DNA of 12,381 bases. It comes from Euryarchaeota archaeon UBA251 (lineage in GTDB: Archaea; Thermoplasmatota; Poseidoniia; Poseidoniales; Thalassarchaeaceae). Shown piece after piece: positions 1 through 7,600 of this stretch. The notes beneath the pieces are model-generated. The model did no database searches. It was given only the letters and a program-made list of their open reading frames with translations, and was not told where the DNA came from. Made by a program: the position numbers and the translations under genes. Positions within the stretch are counted from its first letter, which is position 1, and each line of letters opens with the position of its first letter. The stretch is taken from the NCBI GenBank assembly GCA_002497905.1, contig DAFJ01000011.1, forward strand, positions 1 to 12,381, given 5' to 3'.

Positions 1-151
1 AAACCGATTCTTCATGGAGAAGGGACTCGCAAAAGGTTGTCATTTCGAATGCCACTGGGCTGACTGTGGAACCATCGATGCTCTGCTTGAAACCTCAAAC
101 CTGATGAAGGAATGGAACAAAGGTCGTTGGTTACCTCCCCTGGAGGAATAA
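1..151 (+). CDS. rfbA: Sugar-1-phosphate nucleotidyltransferase, C-terminal end (partial)
   Basis: Only the last 49 codons are present, read in the frame starting at base 2 and ending at TAA 149-151. The visible peptide contains HWADCGTIDALLETSNLM. This resembles the C-terminal W-x-D-x-GT-x-x-SLLEA-N segment of glucose-1-phosphate thymidylyltransferases and related nucleotidyltransferases, which make dTDP-glucose (or another NDP-sugar) from a sugar phosphate and a nucleotide triphosphate. The family usually has Ala where this protein has Cys in DCGT. The stop codon is only 2 bases before the rfbB start, and the rfbB ribosome binding site lies inside its final codons, so the two are almost certainly co-transcribed. 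This neighbour makes the thymidylyltransferase reading more likely, since RfbA product is the RfbB substrate. The catalytic N-terminal domain lies outside the window, so nucleotide specificity cannot be judged here. Confidence 0.72.
   Translation, partial: NRFFMEKGLAKGCHFECHWADCGTIDALLETSNLMKEWNKGRWLPPLEE
142..146 (+). promoter_or_regulatory. Ribosome binding site of rfbB
   Basis: GGAGG matches the archaeal anti-SD and stands 7 bases before GTG 154. This decides the rfbB start in favour of GTG 154 over the in-frame ATG at 112. The ATG would add 14 residues ahead of the first Rossmann strand and lies deep inside the upstream gene. Confidence 0.75.
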
Positions 152-153
152 GC

Positions 154-1185
154 GTGCGAATCCTGATTACTGGCGGATGCGGATTCATCGGATGCCACAC
201 AATCAAAGAAGCTCTAGATAGAGATGACATTGAACGCCTAGTAAATCTAGATGCCCTGACATATTCTGGCAATCCTGAGAACCTCAGTGAAACTAATGAT
301 GAAAGATACCGATTCATTCACGGTTCCATTAACGATACAGAAACACTCACTTCTGTGCTTATTGAAGAACGAATTCAGATAATCCTTCATCTCGCTGCAG
401 AAAGTCACGTCGACCGGTCTATTGATTCTGTACAGCCGTTCATTGAAACAAATATCGATGGGACGCGGACCATTCTAGAAGCCATCCTGAATTGCATGAA
501 AGAGGGCTTAGAAATCCATCTCGTCCATGTTTCCACAGACGAAGTATACGGAAGCCTCGGGCCGAACGACCCGGCATTCACTGAAGATACCCCCCTTGAT
601 CCACGCAACCCCTACGCTGTTACCAAAGCATCCTCTGACATGATGGTTCAAGCCTTCGTTAATACCCACGGGATTAGTGCGGCAACGACACGATGTTCCA
701 ACAACTACGGCCCTAATCAGTTCCCTGAGAAGCTCATCCCGCTCATGACCCTCAATGCTATGGAAGGAAGATCACTCCCCGTATACGGTGATGGAATGCA
801 AATTAGGGACTGGATCCATGTTCGAGATCATGCACGTGGTATTCTCGCAACAATGGATGGCCTGTTAGATGGGCGCCTCGACTCCGGCGAGGTGGTAAAC
901 TTCGGCGCAGATAACGAGATGCCCAACATCGATATTGTACGCACAATTATTCGATTAACAGGTGCTTCAGAATCTCAGATAGAATATGTAACTGACCGCC
1001 CCGGCCATGACCGAAGATATGCCATGGGATTCGAAAAAGCAGAACGTATCCTAGGATGGAAACCAGAAATTGATTGGTCAAACGGAATGAAAGATACAGT
1101 AGAATGGTACCGTTCCAACCCAGAATGGGTTGAGTCAGTCCGTTCAGGCGCATACCGCGAATGGATTGAGAAACACTACGGGTGA
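154..1185 (+). CDS. rfbB: dTDP-glucose 4,6-dehydratase
   Basis: This 343-residue protein is a short-chain dehydrogenase/reductase of the extended NDP-sugar type. It converts dTDP-glucose to dTDP-4-keto-6-deoxyglucose in the cytoplasm, using tightly bound NAD. From the GTG start the protein opens directly with the first beta strand, followed by the Rossmann glycine motif GGCGFIG (residues 7-13). The TDEVYG motif at about 128-133 supplies the catalytic Thr, Asp and Glu. YAVTK at about 154-158 supplies the Tyr and Lys of the YxxxK pair. NNYGPNQFPEKLIP at about 183-196, RDWIHVRDH and the late RPGHDRRY segment are strong dehydratase hallmarks that separate it from UDP-glucose epimerases. Length is normal for the family. 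It follows the rfbA-like gene by 2 bases and overlaps the GtrA gene by 4 bases, so it is the middle gene of an operon. No rfbC or rfbD is visible, so the final deoxysugar is unknown. Confidence 0.95.
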   Translation: MRILITGGCGFIGCHTIKEALDRDDIERLVNLDALTYSGNPENLSETNDERYRFIHGSINDTETLTSVLIEERIQIILHLAAESHVDRSIDSVQPFIETNIDGTRTILEAILNCMKEGLEIHLVHVSTDEVYGSLGPNDPAFTEDTPLDPRNPYAVTKASSDMMVQAFVNTHGISAATTRCSNNYGPNQFPEKLIPLMTLNAMEGRSLPVYGDGMQIRDWIHVRDHARGILATMDGLLDGRLDSGEVVNFGADNEMPNIDIVRTIIRLTGASESQIEYVTDRPGHDRRYAMGFEKAERILGWKPEIDWSNGMKDTVEWYRSNPEWVESVRSGAYREWIEKHYG

Positions 1186-1634
1186 CCTATTTGTCCCTGC
1201 GAGAAAAATGGGGAAATCTCCCCGAGAAGTTTCGTTTCATCCTCGTAGGGGGTGGAGGAGTTGCCATTGGATGGGTAATCTACAATCTCATCTACATACT
1301 TCTACCAGACATAGACAACCGTGCAACAATTGCTTGGATCTTGGGATATTTCGTCGCAGTTATTAGGCAACACGGATTACATTACTGGCTCACATTCACC
1401 AATTCTACGGACCCTTATCTTCGATCATTAATCGCTGCATTTGCGGCCTACTCTGTAGGGGGTGTATTCACAACTGTGGTAAACTACGTCCTCAATGAAT
1501 CCGTGGGCCTACACTACCAACTTGCATGGGCAATTTCAGTTGGAAGTAGTGTTGGAATCAATTACGTCCTTTTGTCTCGTTTCGCATTCGGTACCAAAAA
1601 AGATGAATCAGATGGCCATACAAGGGCTCTCTAG
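1182..1634 (+). CDS. GtrA-family four-helix membrane protein
   Basis: This 150-residue protein resembles the GtrA family, small membrane proteins linked to moving or presenting polyprenyl-phosphate-linked sugars for surface glycan modification. Near the N-terminus it has the family-like FRFILVGGGGVAIG segment (about 17-30). Four hydrophobic stretches at about 18-41, 49-68, 81-104 and 112-135 fit the four-helix topology. The last helix ends in NYVLLSRFAFG, which matches the usual family ending of Asn...Ser-Arg-Phe-x-Phe. The GTG start at 1182 overlaps the rfbB stop codon (GTGA), and no strong SD precedes it, so translation is probably coupled to rfbB. Its place after nucleotide-sugar genes fits a role in surface glycan or glycoprotein assembly. 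The carried sugar and the partner glycosyltransferase cannot be read from the window. A general membrane protein is the only real alternative. Confidence 0.85.
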   Translation: MTYLSLREKWGNLPEKFRFILVGGGGVAIGWVIYNLIYILLPDIDNRATIAWILGYFVAVIRQHGLHYWLTFTNSTDPYLRSLIAAFAAYSVGGVFTTVVNYVLNESVGLHYQLAWAISVGSSVGINYVLLSRFAFGTKKDESDGHTRAL

Positions 1635-1740
1635 AGGATCAAGCATCGTTTTTCTAATAAAGAAAGAAGCCATGATAGAAAGCAATCCTTCAAGGAACGT
1701 GTGAACTGCAATCAGGGTAAGGCCACGGCCGGTGATGAGC
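1635..1740 (+). other. Spacer between sugar operon and gcvPA; probable operon boundary
   Basis: A gap of 106 bases separates the GtrA gene from gcvPA, the longest coding-free gap in the window. It has a T5 run at 1649-1653 that could end upstream transcription in the archaeal manner. An AT-rich CTAATAAAG follows at about 1654-1662 and could act as a TATA-like element for gcvPA. Both readings are weak because short AT-rich runs occur by chance. No tRNA, hairpin or repeat was seen in it. Confidence 0.25.
1731..1736 (+). promoter_or_regulatory. Likely ribosome binding site of gcvPA
   Basis: GGTGAT matches the 3' part of the archaeal SD consensus and ends 4 bases before ATG 1741. It argues for that start over GTG 1732 or ATG 1735, both of which it overlaps. 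The three starts differ by only three residues. Confidence 0.45.
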
Positions 1741-3114
1741 ATGGTTGACCAACTTCCCAACCTTGGACGAGAATCAGAGATGCTTGCAGCCATGGGTCTT
1801 ACCTCTATGGATGACCTATTCTCTGATATCCCCGAGGCCGTCCGACGAAACTCTCCACTCGACTTACCGCCTCCTCAAACCGAGGAAGAAATATGGAGAG
1901 ACGCACAGCGGCTCCTTTCTGCTAATGTACCAGTGAATAGCCGACCTTCATTCATTGGAGCGGGACTCTACGCAAACCATGTGCCATCGATGGTTCCGAT
2001 GATGGCAACCCGAGGTGAATTTCTCACATCATACACTCCATACCAGCCAGAAGTTAGCCAAGGTATGCTACAGGCAATGTGGGAGTTTCAGACAATGATT
2101 TCCGAACTTGTTGGACTTCCCGTTGCGAATGTGAGTATGTATGATGCAAGTACAGCGGCGGCAGAGGCGCTAACAACTGCAGTTCGCGTTCTGAACCGAA
2201 AGGTCGAGCAAAAGGATACAGTCTATGTTTCCGAGTTGGTACCTGAACATCGATTTAGCGTAATCCAGAACTATACTCAGGGTGGAGGGATTGAGGTCAA
2301 GCGACTCCCTCACACAGAGGATGGATGCCTCGATATGGAGGCAGCGAAGGGAGCCGCTGGTTCATGCGCAGTGTACGTCGAACAGCCGAACGCCTTTGGC
2401 ATCGCCGACGAAGGAATTGCATTACTCAAAGAAATTCTAGGCGATACCACGGCACTCATTATTGGAGTAAATGTCGTCAGTCTCGGTCTAATGGAAGCAC
2501 CAGGACACTATGGTGCAGACATTGTTGTAGGCGAAGGACAGCCGTTTGGGATCGGACCAACAGGGGGCGGCCCAGTCTACGGAATCTTTGCGTGTAAGCA
2601 GGACTTCATCCGGCAAATGCCAGGACGCATTGTTGGACTTTCACATGACACCGATGGACAGCGAGCATTCACACTGACCCTCAGTACAAGAGAACAACAC
2701 ATTCGACGCCATCGAGCGACTTCGAATATTTGTTCTAATGAGACACTAATTGCGCTGATGGGAGCCATGCACATGGCACTCCTCGGGCCAAGTGGACTTG
2801 AGATTCTTTCAACCCGGAATGCTGCTGCTGCTATGCTTACTGAAAAGAAACTCTTGGAAATCAACGGTGTAGAATCCGCACACCCTCGTGCTTCACACTT
2901 CAATGAGTTCGTTATTCGCCTCCCGGGACCTGCCGAGGAACTCTGCCAACACCTAGACCGACGAGGTATTACCCCCGGGCTACCAATTGAGGCACTCTTT
3001 CCAGAGATGGAAAGTAATCTCCTACTCGTATCCTGCACTGACCAGACATCAGACGGAGATGTCACCGCACTCGTAGCCGGTGTTTCTGGATGGGTTGAGG
3101 AGGTGAGTGCATGA
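1741..3114 (+). CDS. gcvPA: Glycine dehydrogenase (decarboxylating) subunit 1
   Basis: This 457-residue protein is the N-terminal-half subunit of the split P-protein of the glycine cleavage system. With GcvPB it decarboxylates glycine and transfers the aminomethyl group to the lipoyl arm of GcvH. Recognisable parts are the N-terminal MLAAMGLTSMDDLFSDIP, the TSYTPYQPEVSQG segment at about 96-108, and NVSMYDASTAAAEA at about 130-143. The region IVGLSHDTDGQRAF is followed by REQHIRRHRATSNICSN, a very characteristic P-protein block. As expected for this subunit there is no PLP-lysine motif; the cofactor lysine is on GcvPB. Length is typical. ATG 1741 is preferred for its GGTGAT; ATG 1735 and GTG 1732 are possible. 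The stop overlaps the gcvPB start as ATGA, so the two are translationally coupled, as suits equal subunits. Confidence 0.95.
   Translation: MVDQLPNLGRESEMLAAMGLTSMDDLFSDIPEAVRRNSPLDLPPPQTEEEIWRDAQRLLSANVPVNSRPSFIGAGLYANHVPSMVPMMATRGEFLTSYTPYQPEVSQGMLQAMWEFQTMISELVGLPVANVSMYDASTAAAEALTTAVRVLNRKVEQKDTVYVSELVPEHRFSVIQNYTQGGGIEVKRLPHTEDGCLDMEAAKGAAGSCAVYVEQPNAFGIADEGIALLKEILGDTTALIIGVNVVSLGLMEAPGHYGADIVVGEGQPFGIGPTGGGPVYGIFACKQDFIRQMPGRIVGLSHDTDGQRAFTLTLSTREQHIRRHRATSNICSNETLIALMGAMHMALLGPSGLEILSTRNAAAAMLTEKKLLEINGVESAHPRASHFNEFVIRLPGPAEELCQHLDRRGITPGLPIEALFPEMESNLLLVSCTDQTSDGDVTALVAGVSGWVEEVSA
3097..3106 (+). promoter_or_regulatory. Strong ribosome binding site of gcvPB
   Basis: GAGGAGGTGA pairs over at least 9 bases with the archaeal 16S 3' end and sits 4 bases before ATG 3111. 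It lies inside the last codons of gcvPA and fixes the gcvPB start. It is the strongest SD in the window and would allow efficient independent initiation in addition to coupling. Confidence 0.85.
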
Positions 3115-4622
3115 GCGATATCTTTGCCTTCAGAGGTTCAGAGGATGCTGGTTACGCACAGCCAGCACCGATTGCAGATGCAGAAGCTGCAAAGGAACGG
3201 ATTCCTGTATCTCTTCGCAGAGCAGAACGTGCCGCTTGGCCTACGGCCAGCGAGCCTGAATTGGTCCGACACTACACCTGGCTCTCACAAAGGAACTTTG
3301 GAATCGATACGGGGTTCTACCCACTCGGTTCCTGCACCATGAAGCATAACCCTCGCGTCAATGAACGGATTGTTCAACTCGCTGGCATGAATGATGTACA
3401 CCCACTCGCTCCAGCTCATCATCTGCAAGGATTGATGGCAATATTCCATGAAATGCAGGAAATGCTAGGCCACTGTGCCGGAATGGATGCTGTGACACTC
3501 CAGCCTGTGGCTGGTGCTCAAGGTGAGTTCACCGCAATCCGCTGTATTCAGGAATATCACCGTAGTATAGGCCAATCACATCGTGACAAGGTCATTGTTC
3601 CAGATTCCGCCCACGGAACGAATCCTGCCAGTGCCGCAATGTGTGGGTACTCAATCATTGAAATCCCATCGGGTGAGGATGGGCGCCTCGATCTCGATGC
3701 ACTCCGTGCCGTGGTAGGCGACGATACCGCTGCAATGATGATTACCAACCCAAGCACACTAGGTGTCTTTGAGCCTGATATCGCTGAAGCCGCACAAATT
3801 GTACATGATGCTGGAGGCCAGATGTACTACGATGGTGCAAACTTTAACGCGATTATCGGACGAACAAACCCTGGACTCATGGGCTTCGATGCAGTCCATT
3901 ACAACCTACACAAAACATTCAGTCAACCTCACGGAGGTGGCGGACCAGGCAGTGGACCTATTGGTGTAAAGACACATCTCGCGGAATTCCTTCCGTCCCC
4001 CATTGTAGGTCGCCGTCCTTCCGAAGAAGGAGAGATAGGTGCGGGCGATGGATGGTGGTACACCTGGGAAGCGCCCGAGAATTCAATCGGAAAAGTCCAC
4101 CAATGGCATGGAAACGCAGGAGCAGTCGTCCGATCTTGGGCATTTTACCGACGCTACGGGCGCGACCTTAGAACCATGTCCGAACACGCCGTCCTGAATG
4201 CAAACTACCTGCGCCATCGCATCATGAATCCGAGCCCAGAGATACGTGAGAAAATCCACGCGATGCCAGCCGATGGTTGTCCAGCAGATGTCGTGAAGCA
4301 TGAGTTCACGCTGTCGATGACTCCACTCGTTGATGCAATAGGAGCGAACGGAAAAGACGTTGCCAAACGATTGCTCGACTATGGATACATGGCACCGACT
4401 CTCTACTTCCCGATGATTGTTCCAGAATGCCTCATGATTGAACCTACCGAGACTGAATCCAAGGAGGCATTGGACAAGTTCGCAGACGACTTTCATGCTG
4501 TACTCAGCGAAGATGCTGAGATTCTGACCACTGCACCACACACGACCGATGTGAAGCGGGTCGATGAGGTATGGGCTGCTCGTAATCTGATTCTAAGACA
4601 TCCGAAAAAAGATGATGCCTAA
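3111..4622 (+). CDS. gcvPB: Glycine dehydrogenase (decarboxylating) subunit 2
   Basis: This 503-residue protein is the PLP-bearing subunit of the split P-protein. It is a fold-type I PLP enzyme working in the cytoplasm with GcvPA, and with GcvH, GcvT and Lpd in the full glycine cleavage cycle. Family landmarks are FYPLGSCTMKHNP at about 69-81, LQPVAGAQGEF at about 130-140, and DSAHGTNPASAAMCG at about 165-179. ITNPSTLGVFE and DGANFNAIIG follow. NLHKTF at about 265-270 has Lys268 as the expected Schiff-base lysine, and the Gly-rich GGGGPGSGPIGV comes directly after it. Length is near the family norm. The start is set by the ATGA overlap and strong SD. gcvT, gcvH and lpd are not in the window, so the rest of the system must be elsewhere. 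Base 4623 onward is a 48-base spacer before the next gene. Confidence 0.96.
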   Translation: MSDIFAFRGSEDAGYAQPAPIADAEAAKERIPVSLRRAERAAWPTASEPELVRHYTWLSQRNFGIDTGFYPLGSCTMKHNPRVNERIVQLAGMNDVHPLAPAHHLQGLMAIFHEMQEMLGHCAGMDAVTLQPVAGAQGEFTAIRCIQEYHRSIGQSHRDKVIVPDSAHGTNPASAAMCGYSIIEIPSGEDGRLDLDALRAVVGDDTAAMMITNPSTLGVFEPDIAEAAQIVHDAGGQMYYDGANFNAIIGRTNPGLMGFDAVHYNLHKTFSQPHGGGGPGSGPIGVKTHLAEFLPSPIVGRRPSEEGEIGAGDGWWYTWEAPENSIGKVHQWHGNAGAVVRSWAFYRRYGRDLRTMSEHAVLNANYLRHRIMNPSPEIREKIHAMPADGCPADVVKHEFTLSMTPLVDAIGANGKDVAKRLLDYGYMAPTLYFPMIVPECLMIEPTETESKEALDKFADDFHAVLSEDAEILTTAPHTTDVKRVDEVWAARNLILRHPKKDDA

Positions 4623-4670
4623 TTCGGTTTCTGGAAGATAACAATACCATCGAAATACCACTCAGAATCG

Positions 4671-7600
4671 ATGACTGGAATACACAGTATGAAGAAGGAA
4701 TGTACCATTTCTCCGCGTATGGTTGGGCCTCCGGCAAGTTCCCGTGCGGTCCTGCTCGCCCTTTTGATGCTCTTCTCTACTACCCTGTGCACCTTCTCAG
4801 CCAGCGCTACGGAAGCTGAGATTTCTCTAGATCCATGGGCCATCATAGATTCATCAAAGGATGTGCGGAACACCCAGATTGAAACTGCGGGAGAGGACCT
4901 CGTAATGTTGGCCTATATCGAAGACGGAAATCGGCTTGAGGTACAACTTCTCTCTGCTTCTACGACTGGGCTCCCGAATATCCTCATCGATGAATCAACT
5001 GGTTCAATCCAGTCATTGGCTACCGCGGCAGAGGACTGTGAAAGCACCACTCCATGCAAGCTCCACATATCATGGACCACAAAGGATGCTGGTCAGAACG
5101 AGGGACTATACTACTCCGTGCAATCGATTGACGTCGCCAACAAGACAATCTCACCTCTAAGTCAAAATCAGCAGATTGTAAACCGCGATAATCTTCGGGA
5201 TGCCGCCATGGCAATCGATTCCAAAGGAGGCATTCATTTAGCTTGGACCGACAATTACGACCCTTCGGGAATCCTTCATGGAACCGATCAAATTCGATAC
5301 ACGATGCTTCAGATAATGCAAGGAAGTCAATCTGGAATGCTACCGATGTATGCGGACGCTCTAATCTCAGACACACTGCTAACAACCAATTATGGTTCAA
5401 AGGGACATGCTTCAATCGCTATCGATTCAGATGATCATGTTGCCGTTGCTTGGGATGATGTCCGTGGGTCAAGTATCGAGATGTTGTTTGTCATGCCGAA
5501 TCCTACGAACGGATACATGAACGGTGAATGGAGTGATATTTGCACAGTCCTCTATGGTGGAACTTACGACCAAGGATCTATGCCTTCTCTCAAGGAAGTA
5601 GCTGATGACAATGGCATACTACTTATGGAGACCATTTACGGCCTCCATGATACGGTTCCGACACAAGCAAATCAGAACAATTGTGCAGGTAAAAATACGA
5701 ACCAGAACAGCCGCACTACACCTCTTTCAGCAAGTGATGACTCAGGAGGTATTCGCAAACTCCAGGATGGGATATACAATGGCCAGACTCCGTCTCCTTG
5801 GTGGAGAAGCGAACGAGACGATTGGGGACCAGGTACAACATGGGCTTGCATGTCGTGGCGAGATGCAAACGGAAATACAGGAAGTCAAGCAAATCCTCCA
5901 ACTAACAGCGATCACCGTTGGAACGAAGTGGCTACAAGAATCGTTGTCCCCTTTGGTGTGGAAGGGCCTTACGAAGGCGATCCAATTCAGAACAGTGATC
6001 GTAACAGTATCGCAGAAGCGCATCGTAGATGCCTCGATGGCAATACAATGGTTGCACCTGTCTACGCTTACCCAGTAAACAATCCAAATGACGTCCTTGA
6101 CTCAATGATTGACCTCGCATGGTGCCCTGATAGCGGTGTGAATACACAATCCCGAAATTGCCCAGGTACATCCACGACGAATCGGAATATGTCGAGCGGT
6201 GTAATTTCATGGCGGCAGACCAACGGAGCACTAACTGACCAATGGAATGCTTTGTCGGACCTCATGAACACTGGATCAAGAGACATCTGGATGACTGCTC
6301 TAGATCCATGGGACTTCCTCGATAATTCTGCAACCTTTGTGAATGGTACATCAGCTACAATCTTTGACAGTAACACCAGACAATATGTCGAACGAATTGG
6401 GCCGTCGAGCACAGGAAGCCTTGTGATTGTCAATGACACTGCAATTGTGGAAAATGACGCAATCAGCGCCCATCCGAAAATTGAGTTTGACTTGAACAAA
6501 GACCTTCATGTCGTCTGGACTGACGGCTGGACGCATTCAAGCATAGACAGGCTCCCAACTGAGATTCTACACCAGCGCCTCGATCTTCCTGACCTAAGCG
6601 TTGCTAATGGATACGCGGATGGTTTGGATTCATCTGACATGGGAACCCGGACTACACTCGTCCCGACGAACATCAGTGTAGTAGAAAGTGGAACCCCCAA
6701 CGTAATCTGGTCAGACGCCTACGCTGACATCAACATCGACCAAGATGGAACCATACATGTAGCATGGGTAGACGCTGTAAATGCCAACGGAGAAGATCAG
6801 ATTATCCACGCAACACTGATTCCACCTACGAACTTCCCAGGAGGAGGATTTGGTGCAGAACGGATGACTATCGGTAACGATGGTGCCGACAAGAATGGCC
6901 CACGCCCTACATCCACTGCAATGGGTGGAGAATCCCCGAGCATCGCAGTAACCGGGAACGGCATCACCATGATCAGTTACACCGCTGTCGGCGATTGTAC
7001 TTCATCCAGCGGCTCCAAACACAACGTCTGCATCGGCCGTCTCGCACCAAGCCTGCATGAAGTGCGCCGCGCCCAAGGTCAATCCTCAATCATTTCAATC
7101 GAGCCTGGAGAGACGAGTGAAACGAACATCGAGGTTGCTATTCGCGAAGGCACAGGATTAGCTCAGGTCAAGGTTGACCTGAGTACTATTGAACCAATAG
7201 GTTGCGATGGTTGGACTACTGAAGTCCGATTTACCCAGAATGGGACCGTAGTCAACTTCCCAATGGGTGACGTTATAGTTGGCGTAGTTCCACTCCAAAT
7301 GACTGTTCGTTTCACTGCGCCAATATCGGCTGACCTCGTGGACGGTAGCACCTGCGAACGACGTGTCATCGCGATGGAAGGACCGTTATCAGCAGGACTC
7401 ACTGTAACAGCAACTCTCGATGTAAATCGCATGTTCGATGTCCGTGCAATGCAATCCAAGGTCGCAATTGAACAGGGGCAAACCGGAGGAGTATCAATAG
7501 AGTTCGAAAATATAGGAAATGTACCGTTAGAACTCTCAATTCGAGACCCCAGCACATCCACAGGAACAGAGGAATGGCAGAAACCATCCGGTTGGGATAT

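Noticed and set aside
112..153. ATG 112 as the start of rfbB
   Set aside because: It would place 14 non-conserved residues before the Rossmann fold and overlap the upstream gene by 40 bases; GTG 154 has a good GGAGG at the right distance and starts at the first beta strand.
2577..3065. Open frame of 162 codons on the minus strand
   Set aside because: It is fully antisense to the conserved gcvPA coding region, its translation is Ser/Arg-rich with no recognisable motif, and it has no independent context.
4083..4541. Open frame of 152 codons on the minus strand
   Set aside because: It lies wholly antisense to gcvPB, whose protein is strongly conserved in this part; the antisense peptide shows no family feature.
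4648..4673. CATCGA/TCGATG inverted repeat around the giant gene start
   Set aside because: Arms of only 6 bases with a 14-base loop are expected by chance, and there is no second copy elsewhere near a start.
4776..4806. Possible lipoprotein signal (STTLC)
   Set aside because: The residue before Cys is Leu, not Gly/Ala/Ser as a lipobox needs, and an A-x-A cut site follows; the protein also has a C-terminal helix as anchor.
5605..6078. Open frame of 157 codons in another plus-strand frame
   Set aside because: It sits entirely inside the giant surface protein gene, which is continuous through here, and its peptide has no signal, motif or separate start signal.
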